Below, in pieces: positions 22,512 through 33,049 of a stretch of DNA of 64,000 nucleotides. Where the stretch lies: NCBI GenBank assembly GCA_030685235.1, contig MU839152.1, forward strand, positions 124,001 to 188,000. The letters are read 5' to 3'. Under the pieces are notes generated by a model that searched no databases, was not told where the DNA came from, and saw only the letters and a program-made list of their open reading frames with translations. The first letter of the stretch is position 1. Each line of letters opens with the position of its first letter. The DNA is from Copromyces sp. CBS 386.78 (taxonomy: Eukaryota > Ascomycota > Sordariomycetes > Sordariales > Sordariaceae). Both the position numbers and the translations under genes were made by a program.

Positions 22512-23418
22512 ATGTCTTCGAGGAAGAAGGTCCTTCTCAAGGTTAGTGCCAGCCGCGAAACCGGATCATCTAGACAGTAACAGCTAACAATGGTTCCCAA
22601 TGGTAGGTTATTATCTTGGGCGACAGCGGTGTCGGCAAGACCAGTTTGATGAACCAATATGTACGCCATCCTCGAACCCGTTATCGCCAAATGCATCCTG
22701 ATATGCGAAAGAAGACGTGATCTGACCCCCGCTCTTTTGGCGCAAAATAGGTCAACAAGAAGTTCAGTGCCAGCTACAAGGCCACCATCGGAGCTGATTT
22801 CTTGACTCGGGAGGTTCTGGTGGACGACCGCCAGGTGACCATGCAGGTGTGTGCGGGAAATATCCTGGTGTGACCAGCTTGGACGGCCTGCTAACACGCA
22901 CTATTCTCGACGGACAGCTTTGGGACACGGCCGGGCAAGAAAGATTCCAGTCGCTGGGCGTCGCTTTCTACCGTGGTGCCGACTGCTGCGTTCTAGTATA
23001 CGATGTCAACAACTCCAAGAGCTTCGATGCGCTCGACAGCTGGAGAGACGAGTTCCTTATCCAAGCATCTCCGCGAGACCCGGATAACTTCCCGTTCGTC
23101 GTGCTGGGTAACAAGATCGATATGGAAGAGAGCAAGAGGGTGGTATGTTCTTTGTTTCCTGGTCGTTGTGTTGGAGCTCCATTGTTTACTGACATTTTGG
23201 CGCAGATTTCGACCAAGAGGGCTATGACCTTCTGTCAATCCAAGGGCAACATCCCGTATTTCGAGACCAGTGCAAAGGAAGCCATCAACGTCGAGCAGGC
23301 CTTTGAGGTTATCGCCAGAAACGCACTCATGCAGGAAGAATCGGAGGAGTTCAGCGGAGACTTCCAGGATCCCATCAACATCCACATCGAGAACGACCGG
23401 GACGGATGCGCGTGCTGA
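22512..23418 (+). CDS. ypt7: Rab7-type small GTPase (Ypt7)
   Basis: GTPase controlling late endosome/vacuole traffic and homotypic vacuole fusion through the HOPS complex. Five exons were rebuilt: 22512-22541, 22607-22660, 22751-22846, 22918-23142 and 23206-23418; all four introns fall between codons and the product is 205 aa, the usual Rab7 length. G-box motifs: GDSGVGKT (15-22), the effector-loop threonine in YKATIGADF (about 39-47), DTAGQE (63-68), NKID (125-128) and ETSAK (155-159). The C terminus is CAC, for double geranylgeranylation. Neither the unspliced frame nor its internal ATGs would give a functional protein, because the P-loop lies in the small second exon. Identity as Rab7 rests on near-complete agreement with family sequence, for example [17 protein letters not shown]. 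Confidence 0.96.
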
Positions 23419-25012
23419 AGCGAAGGAGCTCTAACAAGCAATTTCAAGTCCTCCTTTTGGGTTTATGAGGGAGTTTGGTTTTTTTCTTACATGTCTTCAT
23501 TTGTATGATATCACGCTGGGTATGACAGGACTGCGGTTTTGATCTTGGTCTGAAGAGACGGAATGCTAATGACCAGTGAGTTTGGAACAAGAGGGTCAAT
23601 GGGCTGCGCAAGAATGAAAGTGAAAGTGAAATGATGGAGAGCAATGATAGAGACGCATTGGTGTAGATGGGAGCATGGACACGGTCATGGTGTTGGTACG
23701 AGAGGCTATTATTTCGACTGCTTTTCCTCTCCGAGTTTCTATAGATGACGATATATCATATCTGGAAATTATGACTTACAGTTTTCCTAAGTGGACGTCG
23801 TTGTGCTCTTCACCCTGTCATCAACATTGGGTAAGAAGTGGCAAGAAGTCGACACTCCAAACCAAAGTTGTACCATGGCATGCCAATTCCGGATTGAAGA
23901 TTGCTTGCTGCCTACCGCCAGTGATGCCAGGCAAGAGGATGGAAGCTTCCCGTCTTTGTGACCGTTATCGGCTGTCTGGCGATAAGCGATGCACGATATG
24001 CAGCTCGGCAGCGAAAATGTTTGGAGTTACTTGCTTGTACAATACTTACAGCACTCACCTAACAGATGCATCACCTTTCTTCCCAACTTGCAACGACATG
24101 GATCACTTGGCTCTTCAACTTCACCTCTTCCATCTCCTCTTCCGCTTTTTCACAAGGATGAAAATTCTCATCGTTGGGCCAAGGACACAACCGTCACTAA
24201 CAGTAGCGCAATGGCGCGATGCTTCAGTGGTCGATTATAAGTGGTAGGAAACGCGACGCACAACCTCAACGGTCCGCGGACATCTTGTTGAGTGACTGAG
24301 AATAGCAGCCAGTTTCCACTATTCCCGTCAGGGGCTGGAATTGTTATCACAGGGACTCCCATGGCGCTTCCGCAAACTCTACTCGACTTTGAGATTTTGC
24401 GATTCCACTTCCCCAGAGTGAGAAGCAGCGACAAACCCACCTTCTGGACTCCCTACCAGGATCAGTATAGTTTATAGGCGGTGTCGGCTTTGGGAGCGTC
24501 GTGGGCCCCAAGGGGGCAGAAGGGTTCCAAAGGGGAACGAAATGTAAACATGCCCCTCTCTTACTCCTTTTCATCCTGTTTCCCAATGTCTCGGCATGTC
24601 CCGTTTTGTCGTTCTGACTTCCGCGCTCTGAACGAACTCTGAAGAAGCAGCTGGTTAGCGTTTCTTACAGTATCATTGGTAGGTTGTCTTCCTGACCCTT
24701 TAACACCCCAATAACAATCCATTGTCTTTGCTGTACATAGTTCCTCACCTCAGCTCTCTCCCGCTGACGCCGCATCATTGAGGTAGCCCCGTGGTCGCAG
24801 CAACCAATGATACCGATAAGGTCCCCTGCGTCCGCTTCGCAACTCCCGACTCTTCTCACTTTCTGCTTCGGGCGGACCCTGTCAATCCTCCTGCAACCTC
24901 TCGGCGTTCTGTTTTCTGGTTCGAGCTTGTCTTGATCCCCCCCAGGGCTGTCCAGTCCTGCTGTTGTTTCAAGCTTCTTTCGGCCGTTTCGCGACACAAA
25001 GAACAACAGAAA
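23419..25012. promoter_or_regulatory. intergenic region
   Basis: About 1.6 kb between two plus-strand genes: the 3' flank of ypt7 and the promoter/leader of the transporter. Open frames at 23675-24247 and others lack domains, and no RNA gene is apparent. The stretch 24,840-25,010 is pyrimidine-rich and probably the transporter leader. Confidence 0.45.
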
Positions 25013-26675
25013 ATGGCGACTGCCCGGTCAGTGTCGCCAGCGGCTGCTGAATTAGTGCCGCCCTCAAACGGAAACTACCATCAACGCCGCAGCTACGAGC
25101 CCGAACACGACGACGATGCCGAGTCATACAATGCGGTAGACCGCAGCTCACACTCTCCGTCAACAGCAAGTGTCGAACTCGTTGCGCGAGGACGACCATC
25201 CCGCTCTCTCTCCATGTCGACAACAGCGAGTAAGGGGAGCTTTCGCTCCAAGATGCCCCTCTGGGTCACAAACATGGGACGACGGACGCTGGGAATCATA
25301 TTGCTTCTGGTTGTGGTATTCCTATGGACGATATCCAACTTTCTCGCCAGCGTAAGTTGCGCAGACCCCTATCCGTACCTCTACCCTCTTTTCATGTGCG
25401 AGCACGCCCGCTGACAGCCAATTGTCGGTCTACGATTCACAGGTCATGTTCGCCGACGGCTCCTATAACAAGCCCTTCTTCCTCCTCTACGTCAACATCT
25501 CCATGTTCGCCTTCGCCCTCATACCCATGGGGATCCGACATGTTATGCAGTATGGGTGGCCGGCGTCGAAGCGACAACTGGCAGAAGCCTGGTACGAAAT
25601 ACGGCAGGGCAGGTCATACCGAAAGGTGGCCACGGTCGACGACGAAGACGCAATGGCGGGCGAGAGCCTTTTGGTCGACGACACAGGCAGCTTCGAAACC
25701 GACGGCAAGTCTGAGGCGCTCAGCCTGGCCGAGACCTTCTGGCTCAGTCTCGAGTTCAGCATGCTCTGGTTCACGGCCAACTACTTTGCGTCGGCATGTC
25801 TCGAGTACACCAGTGTTGGCAGCGTGACCATCTTGACATCGACGAGCAGCATCTGGACTTTGATATTCTGCGCGCTGGCCGGCGTGGAAGGGTTTACGGT
25901 CAGAAAGCTTCTGGGAGTGCTGGCGTCGCTGGCCGGCGTAGTGCTCATCTCGTCGCTGGACATGAGCGGCGCGAGTGACGAGATGCGAGGAGACTTCCCG
26001 GAGAAGTCGAGGACGGAGATTGCGATTGGCGATGCCATGGCTCTCTTCAGCGCCATTGTGTATGGCGTTTATGTGACGGTTATGAAAAAGAGGGCTGTTG
26101 ATGAGGATCGGATGAACATGACGCTGTTCTTTGGGATTGTGGGGGTACTTAATTTGATATTCCTCTGGCCACTGTTCATCATCCTGCACGTCACAGGGAT
26201 TGAGACTGTAAGTTATCCCCGTCGTGTGGCTAGGGATAAATGGGGAGAGTTATCGAGCTGTGCGTGGTGCGGGCATACCTTTGCTAACGTCTGAATCTCC
26301 TAGTTCGAACTGCCGCCGAACGGCACAACTTGGGCCATAATCTGGATCAACACCATCTCTTCCTTCTTTAGCGATATCATCTGGGCATACGCCATGCTCC
26401 TCACCACGCCGCTGGTCGTTACCGTCGGCCTGTCCCTTACGATCCCGCTGTCGCTTATCGGTGAGATGATCCAGTACCACCAATACTCCAGCTGGATCTA
26501 TTGGATCGGAGCTGGCATCGTGGTCTTCTCCTTCGTGTTTGTGAACAACGAGAGCCACGAGGAAGGCGATGGTAATGGAGAGGGCAAAGCGAACGATAAG
26601 GAGCAACAGACAACAGCTGAGCTGAGGGTCGTTGTGGGAGGATTGAGCTCTTCTGACGCAGCTATTGCTGTTTAA
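25013..26675 (+). CDS. drug/metabolite-superfamily membrane transporter (Thi74/SLC35F5-like)
   Basis: Multi-pass membrane protein of the EamA/DMT superfamily, of the group with yeast Thi74/YML018C and human SLC35F5, which are vacuolar/lysosomal or endomembrane proteins of uncertain substrate. Exons 25013-25351, 25443-26207 and 26304-26675; introns of 91 and 96 nt (GTAAGT donors); product 491 aa. The frame is open upstream, but the ATG at 25013 begins a sensible cytosolic tail. A disordered Ser-rich N terminus (1-80) precedes about ten hydrophobic helices, starting with RTLGIILLLVVVFLWTISNF. Splicing joins FLAS to VMFADGSYNKPFFLLYVNIS, a conserved family feature. A hydrophilic loop (about 150-185) lies before the helix pair containing EYTSVGSVTILTSTSSIW, which is the EamA repeat core. 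The C terminus is hydrophilic. The substrate cannot be deduced. Confidence 0.88.
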
Positions 26676-27862
26676 TAGGTCGAAGATATTTTGAGTGGCT
26701 TTTGCTGCAGAGCGTGGCATCTTTTTGGATATTGCATATAGAGATGCGGGCGTTTTTACTTTCCGGCATGGAATCCTGGCTATTTCTCTTTCCATTCTAC
26801 CAGCATTCAAGGTCTGGAGAGAGCTGGACACACCTCTTACAGTGTCGTATACATATTTCACCTGTCTAGATTCAAGAGTGTCGACATAATCATAATTATG
26901 ATACGGGTGTGGTTCTTGTCCCATTAACAAGGCGCATGGTACTGGGTGGTCACCCAAGAGAGCCAAGAAGGGGGGGGCATGGTGCGACTTGACCGCGGAT
27001 CTCCGGATGAATATATCGCCCATCCTTTTTCGAGCAACCTCAAAGAATCATGAGAAAGTCAGTAACAACGAGCCACTTCTGGCTGTGGATGTTGAAGTGG
27101 CGTACATGCGCGCTGTTCATTCTTTGCCACCAGCCGTTGCATTTGCTAGCGACGATGGAACAGCACAAGGGTGACAACAAACATGGAAGCACCATAATTC
27201 GACGGCATCTGAATAATTTCGAGCCTTTTTCTTGTTTCTGCTCTCAGCCGGCCGAGGCGATCCTCTCTCTACTTGTGTCAACCGGCCTTTTACGGATTGT
27301 TTCCAGTCTCGAGGCGCAGTTCGTGGATACCAGCATTGATCCTATCCTTCCTTCCCTTTCTCTTTCGCCATCATAGACCGAGAGCTCTTGACACTTCCAC
27401 ATAGTCTAACCCAACAAGCCAGGGGGTGGATCGGGTTAAGATGCGGCCGTCATTGCTCTTTCCTACCTACCACATGACCCTTTCCCTCGGCAGGATGAGT
27501 TACAGTTCTGTCCCTTGATGTCATGTATGATCCATCCAAAGAAAAGCCCACGACATGAACTCCCCTTTTCTTTTGGTACCTATTTGACTCGCGGAACTCC
27601 AGCATCTATACTTTGTTATTGCATCCTTACTCATCCGATCGGAGGGCCTTCCTGTCCTACTTCCCAGTCGACGGTCTCAGTCTGTTGTGTATCGTGTCTC
27701 TTGTTCTTCCCAGAAGCATGCCTGCACCCCCTCAGTAATACCCTCAAGGCCTCTACTCCAACAATCGCGCCCTTTTTAGCATCAACAACCAACCGAACCC
27801 CTTATCAGATTGTCACCTGAGAATATCAAGCACCCAAGTGTCCGGCTACAGATACGACCACC
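26676..27862. promoter_or_regulatory. intergenic region
   Basis: About 1.2 kb between co-oriented genes, with the 3' flank of the transporter and the promoter/leader of the haem-oxygenase-like gene. No gene supported. Confidence 0.45.
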
Positions 27863-30640
27863 ATGGAACGCTCAAGTCCCGCTCCCCAGTATTCTCATCT
27901 CGGAGACCAGATTAACGCGGCCACAAGGTCGGTGCATACCCAGCTTAACAGTCAAATCATCCGCCGTCTGCCTCTGGCTCTTCCTCCGGCTGCGAACACT
28001 CCCTCAACCTACGTATCCGGTCTGCTTCACGTAGCTCCGGTTTACATCACCTTCGAGACGTTATGGTACATGATCCTTCTTTCCCACAAGGAGCAGACGA
28101 AGGACTTCAGAAATCCGTCTCCATACCAAGGCAGACCGCCGTCTCCCCAACCACCGCAAGAAAAAGACCGATTTCTCCTTGACCCGAAGACCTCACACCG
28201 TGTCCCATTCCACGATGGCAACGATGCGGGCCTCTCTCAACGCCCTGGAACCTCCGAGCGCATATTTTACATCCTCGAAAGCCTCCGTCTTCCAGGCCTC
28301 ATGCGAGCCGACTGCTTACGTGCGGACATCCGTTGTCTGACAGGCTGGTCCAAGGAAGTGGTGGACGAGCAGATCGAGGTCGCGGCTCAAAACGGAAACT
28401 TAAAGAAGTTCATCACCCAAATTAAGCAATCTGTGGGCGAGAGTCCACATGTCTTACTCGCCTACGCATGGGTCCTTTACATGGCACTTTTCTCTGGGGG
28501 CCGAATCCTCAGGAGCTCGTTGGAAAAGGCGGGTCCGGAGTTCTGGAAGACCAAGTGTGATCCCATTATGCCTCTCAACAAAGCATGCGCATATCCGGAC
28601 AAGTCCCATGCGACGGCGCAGATGAGTGAGCGTCTCCAGTTCTTCCACTTCAACACCAACCAGGACGGAGAGGATCTGAAGCGCGAGTTTAAGAGACGTC
28701 TGGTGGAGGCGGAGGATCTTCTCACAACTTCTGAGAAAACGAGGATTGTTCATGAAGCTATTCATGTTTTCGAAAACATGCTGGCGCTTGTCTCGCAGCT
28801 GGATCATGTCTTCCTCGAAGGCACCGGAGATGACAGCGTTTTGGACATCAATGTGACGAGACCTGATGGTGACATGGATACACCTTCACCCTCACCGGGA
28901 CCTTCGTCCTTCAAATCATTGGAACGAGGTGGTCGGATACGCGACAGTATTGTTCTCTCAAAGGAACGGGGTGTGCGAACAGCCCCAGGCCTTAAACACC
29001 ATCGTCGTTCTCGGTCTGTCTCTATCGATGAGCCACTTGACGAACGCGGCGACAGATCTTCAGACGTGCCGTCTCCATACCTGGTAGCTTCTTTGCTCCG
29101 ACCCATGGAGCAAGGCGGTCGACTGCGCGACAGCATTGCGGTATCGAGAGAACGCGGTCTCCGGACTGCTCACTACAGTTCACACAGCCATTCTGAATCT
29201 ACCTCCATTGATGAGAATCCAGAGAGCCCTATCTCGCCAGAGAAACCCGAGAGCTTGAATTTGACCACCACCCGTCGCACATCGGAACCGTCCTCCCCCT
29301 CAATGCCGGGCCCCGAAAGCATGCTCGACCCGTTCACTAGCAGCACGAATGAGCAAGGAACACTAGCCGGCGCCCAGCCATCATCGTCGTCGGAAGTGTC
29401 TTCCCTCGTCACCCGAAACAAGAGCGTCAGGTTCAAAAAGCCTTCCACGGGTGGTCGCAGCAGCAAGAAAGGTGCCGAGTCAAAGGACTCCGAGAGTCAG
29501 GACCCAAACCAGGTGGAGGCAGAACGTCGACGAAAGTCTTCTGCCGGAAAGGTGTCCCCAACGTCGGACCATAACCCAGCTGGTGCGGATACACTTGTTC
29601 CCGTACTTATTCACATCGTTGACGTCGACGGATCTGATGCTGATGATTCTTCTGATTCCGACAAGCAGATGAAGCAATTGCAAGAGCAACAGCAAGCGGC
29701 GGACCTTGGGGAACACGGGACTATATCTGTAACAATTACGGACACTGCGATGATGGAAACGGCAAGCAGCAGTAACGGTCGAGCCCCGAGTGGTGAAGAG
29801 TCCAGGTCCAGATTTGGAACCGGCGGATTGACGACGGAACATGGCAATGAGGACAGGCCGTCCTTGAAAAGATCCTCTTCCTCGTCATCTTCACGACACA
29901 AGATCAAGTCATGGTTCTCTGCCCATTTTACCAAGGTGGAGAAGGTAGAGAAGAGACCCGAGGACATTGATGGCGGTGAGAGCAGCGAGAAGTCCTTGTT
30001 CTCTTCCCATATCACCAAGGTAGAGAAGAGAACAGAAGACACTGGTCATGGTGCCACTGGCAGCGGCAAGTCCTTATTCTCTTCCCACACCACCAAGGTA
30101 GAAAGGGAGGTGGAAACCGAAGACACCGGTCATGGTTCCAGCAGCGACAAGTCTTTGTTCTCTTCTCACATCACCAAGGTAGAGAAGAAGACCGAAGTCG
30201 AAGATACTGGTCATGGGCCCAGCGAAGTGGTAATCACCGAAACCATCACTGAAGCAGCCTCCGCCTCCACTTCTACCTCTTCATCAGCACTATCCCTAAA
30301 AGCCAAAATGAAGAACAAACTCGCCCATGGCCAAGACAAGCTAAAAGTCAAGATGGATCATGCCGAGGAGAAGCTGAAGCGTGGCACAGAAAAAATAAAG
30401 GAGAAGAGCAAAGAGTTGTCGCTGTTGGCTATCGGGCCGATGAAGTTCATGTGGAAGTTTGTCTTTGTGCTGGGTATCCTTGGCGCGGTCTGGGGCGTGG
30501 TAAGTTTGAGAGGGATGCTTGGTTGGACATTTTTGCCGGTGACGATGGTGGTGAGGGCGGCTGGGTGGGTTGTGGGTGGGTTTCGCGGTGCTTTTGCTGG
30601 TCCTGGTTGGGGCGCTGGTGCGGGTGGCGGAAATGTTTGA
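27863..30640 (+). CDS. haem-oxygenase-like domain protein with repeat-rich tail and C-terminal membrane segment
   Basis: Single-exon frame of 925 aa, starting at an ACCACCATGG context. The first 280 residues look like the haem-oxygenase fold: INAATRSVHTQLN places His25 exactly where animal haem oxygenase has its proximal His (there in an EATKEVHTQAEN-like context). The segment YMALFSGGRIL (206-216) matches the distal-helix signature LGDLSGGQVL, but with the Gly-Asp replaced. The middle 500 residues are disordered, Ser/Glu/Asp-rich, and carry two internal repeat families: a pair of GGR-(I/L)-RDSI-x5-RG-(V/L)-RTA units (about 353-440) and several SLFSSHITKVEK...DTGHG units (about 680-790). Near the end a basic amphipathic helix precedes a hydrophobic span (GPMKFMWKFVFVLGILGAVWGVV) and a Gly-rich tail, suggesting a tail-anchored protein like yeast Hmx1. 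Whether it degrades haem is unproven, since the distal Gly-Asp is changed. Confidence 0.8.
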   Translation: MERSSPAPQYSHLGDQINAATRSVHTQLNSQIIRRLPLALPPAANTPSTYVSGLLHVAPVYITFETLWYMILLSHKEQTKDFRNPSPYQGRPPSPQPPQEKDRFLLDPKTSHRVPFHDGNDAGLSQRPGTSERIFYILESLRLPGLMRADCLRADIRCLTGWSKEVVDEQIEVAAQNGNLKKFITQIKQSVGESPHVLLAYAWVLYMALFSGGRILRSSLEKAGPEFWKTKCDPIMPLNKACAYPDKSHATAQMSERLQFFHFNTNQDGEDLKREFKRRLVEAEDLLTTSEKTRIVHEAIHVFENMLALVSQLDHVFLEGTGDDSVLDINVTRPDGDMDTPSPSPGPSSFKSLERGGRIRDSIVLSKERGVRTAPGLKHHRRSRSVSIDEPLDERGDRSSDVPSPYLVASLLRPMEQGGRLRDSIAVSRERGLRTAHYSSHSHSESTSIDENPESPISPEKPESLNLTTTRRTSEPSSPSMPGPESMLDPFTSSTNEQGTLAGAQPSSSSEVSSLVTRNKSVRFKKPSTGGRSSKKGAESKDSESQDPNQVEAERRRKSSAGKVSPTSDHNPAGADTLVPVLIHIVDVDGSDADDSSDSDKQMKQLQEQQQAADLGEHGTISVTITDTAMMETASSSNGRAPSGEESRSRFGTGGLTTEHGNEDRPSLKRSSSSSSSRHKIKSWFSAHFTKVEKVEKRPEDIDGGESSEKSLFSSHITKVEKRTEDTGHGATGSGKSLFSSHTTKVEREVETEDTGHGSSSDKSLFSSHITKVEKKTEVEDTGHGPSEVVITETITEAASASTSTSSSALSLKAKMKNKLAHGQDKLKVKMDHAEEKLKRGTEKIKEKSKELSLLAIGPMKFMWKFVFVLGILGAVWGVVSLRGMLGWTFLPVTMVVRAAGWVVGGFRGAFAGPGWGAGAGGGNV
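29911..30228 (+). repeat. in-frame protein repeats (about 26-29 aa, four units)
   Basis: Inside the haem-oxygenase-like gene, units of the form (S/W)xFSSH(I/T)TKVE-K...-E-DTGHG-xSx-K recur four times in tandem. The first unit is diverged (SWFSAHFTKVEK) and the last three are close to identical. The reading frame is kept, so this is a coding repeat likely to vary in copy number between strains. Confidence 0.9.
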
Positions 30641-32086
30641 ATGATACTGGGTTTGTGAGGTCATCGTATGTGTAGGGGGCGGATTGGAGGTTCTTTACCT
30701 GGGGTTGCTGAGGTCTAGTTTGTTGTTGGATTAATGACGTTACGACACTTGCCTTTGACTTTAAGAAGTCTCCTGGTTGAATAGAGTTTTGTTTAGCCTT
30801 ACAATCTTTCTCATTTTTTTGGCTTGGTTGCCGTAAATATCTTCAAGCTGGTCTGGTGTGTCTTTGTCACCGCGGTAGAGGAGCAAAAAAAGAAAAATCC
30901 ATAGGCTTGGCCTTACAACTCGTTCTTTCCTCTTCTCATGTCGGCGCCTTGTTCGCCTGTAAACCACGGTCATCAACAACTTGACTGCTACCTTCCTCCT
31001 TTCGTAAAGAATTCGTACGTACCGTTTTGTTTTACGCTGATGGTTCCGAAAACATATTCAGGGAAGGAACGGATTACTGTTCGAAACCGCGCCGTGAGAC
31101 GTGCCTGCCCGACTTCTCAGTCTCTATTGTCAATAGAGGTGTCGATCTGCCTCCGGTCAGAAATGACCTACAGGGCTCATGGCAAGTTCTGTACACTCAA
31201 CTTCGTAGTGAAATCAGCTTTGTTTCGTTATTGGCGAGTGACCATTTGACCGATAGGTAACTCGTAGCACCGAATGCTGCCCCATCGACGGCGGCCGGCC
31301 AGCTTCTGTTATTTTCGGGGTGAAATCATTACTTCAACAGGCACGTAACCCGCCTCTATTATGACACAGTCTCTGGAGTGTTCCCTTCAATCCAGAAATC
31401 ACACTCTTCAGAGTCTCACGCGGTGGTTGTCTTGTTGATCAACGATGGAACTGCTGTTGTTGTGGAGAAGTTCAAAAAGCCTGCCACTAAAGTCATAGCA
31501 GTCAGAGCCCTAAACCCTTAGGCCTTGTTCAATTTAGGGCCACAGAAATCGCTTTGAGAGCTGACCCGCCAAAAGTCGCGACAAACACCCACTGTGATCG
31601 CTTCACTCGTCGGTTCGAATTGACAAACGAGAAGGAACTGGAATACCGTCCTCTCCCAAGTTCTCAAAAACGGCGACTGGCCAAACTTCATCGATTAGAA
31701 AGCACCGGAGTACTATTGCGCAAACGAATCAAAAATTTCGAGACCACAAAAACGGCCTCCTTCGAGTCAAGATCTTCACACATCCTAGTGTACCAACCTA
31801 CCGGTACCTGTGAGGATCAGAGGGTCATCTCTCCCGTGCTTGCGGTCTGAGCCTCAAACGACGAATCTTCTGCAAGGGAACGACGTCTGATCATCACATC
31901 GCATCAGATTTCAACAACATCACCCAGTCAACTCACCTTCGACCTCTTCTCATCACACTATCACACCACATCACACCACATAAAACTTGCCTCCCACCAA
32001 CAAACACTCACCTGTGTAGGTGTCTCACCTTTCAGACTGTCTATCACACGCCGATCAAATCCCAACACCCAAAGCCAAAACCAAAA
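30641..32086. promoter_or_regulatory. intergenic region
   Basis: About 1.4 kb between co-oriented genes. A 98-codon frame at 31554-31850 is not convincing. The last 150 bp before 32087 are CA/TC-rich with repeated CACACCACATCACACCA-type sequence, probably leader or promoter. Confidence 0.45.
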
Positions 32087-33049
32087 ATGGCCCTAACAGC
32101 CCGCCTCTCCTTCATCGACACCACCGAGAATGACGATCCAGAAGACCTCTTCGCCGGCTCCCTCGGCGTCATCTTCACCGACGACGTGACCAACCAGCAC
32201 GGCGACGCCTCCACCGCCCTTCATTACACCTCCCCGCACCTGTCCAAGCCGCTGCGGATCGAGCTCTCCGACCCGAAAGCGGCTCAAGACCGCTCGCTGT
32301 TCAGCCACTTCCTCTGGAATGCTTCTCTCATGTTGGCCGACCTGATCGAGGCCGGCACGCTGGGTTTGAAGGCTGGTGGTGACACAACGGGAGCCGGCGC
32401 GGGGACGGTTGATCTTGGTAAGAGTGTGCCGGTGCCGCCGTTGAAGGATTTTGATATCAGAGGGAGGTCGACGATTGAGATGGGAGCTGGAACAGGGCTG
32501 CCGAGTCTCATGGCTGCCCTGTTGGGAGCTAAGAGGGTGTTGGTGACGGATTACCCAGCGCCGGTGGTGATTGAGAATTTGAGGAAGAATGTTGAGTTGA
32601 ACCTGAAGGATCAAGCCGGTGCAAAGGATGTCGAGGTCGCGGTCGAAGGACACGGGTGGGGCGAGCTGGGGACGCCGTTGGCCGTGGAAAACAAGGGCGC
32701 GTTCGACCGCGTCTTGTGTGCCGACTGCTTGTGGATGCCGGAGCAGCACGGGAATCTGCAGAAGTCGATCGCGTGGTTCCTGAGCGACGACCCGGGGGCC
32801 CGGGCGTGGGTCGTGGGCGGCTATCACACCGGCCGGAAGGGGATGCGGGGATTCTTTGACGCGGAGAAGCTGAGGGAGGTCGGACTCGAGGTGGAGAGGC
32901 TGTGGGAAAGGGACTGCGACGGGAACGACCGGGAGTGGGCGTGGGATCGTGGGGCGGAGGATCTGGACACGACGGGTCGGAAGAGGTGGTTGGCTGTTTC
33001 CGTGCTGAGGAGGATACGGAAGGATGCGCATGGTGACAAGGCTGAATGA
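32087..33049 (+). CDS. family-16 (seven-beta-strand) methyltransferase
   Basis: SAM-dependent methyltransferase of the METTL21/EFM type, single exon, 320 aa. The N-terminal half has YTSPHLSKPLRIELSD followed by SLFSHFLWNASLMLADLIE, the W-N-A helix that precedes motif I in these enzymes. Motif I is IEMGAGTGLPS (130-140), followed by VLVTDYPAPVVIENLRKNV. The post-I/catalytic region is DRVLCADCLWMPEQH, in the position of the (D/E)-x-x-(Y/F)-type signature. Several fungal relatives methylate lysines of translation elongation factors (Efm6/Efm7), and older annotation calls them nicotinamide N-methyltransferase-like. The substrate here is inferred only at family level. The codons are strongly GC-biased, which produces a long antisense frame. 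Confidence 0.85.
   Translation: MALTARLSFIDTTENDDPEDLFAGSLGVIFTDDVTNQHGDASTALHYTSPHLSKPLRIELSDPKAAQDRSLFSHFLWNASLMLADLIEAGTLGLKAGGDTTGAGAGTVDLGKSVPVPPLKDFDIRGRSTIEMGAGTGLPSLMAALLGAKRVLVTDYPAPVVIENLRKNVELNLKDQAGAKDVEVAVEGHGWGELGTPLAVENKGAFDRVLCADCLWMPEQHGNLQKSIAWFLSDDPGARAWVVGGYHTGRKGMRGFFDAEKLREVGLEVERLWERDCDGNDREWAWDRGAEDLDTTGRKRWLAVSVLRRIRKDAHGDKAE

Noticed and set aside
32093..33031. 312-codon open frame on the minus strand opposite the methyltransferase
   Set aside because: Same cause: GC-rich codon bias opens the opposite strand. The His/Pro/Arg-rich composition is not protein-like.
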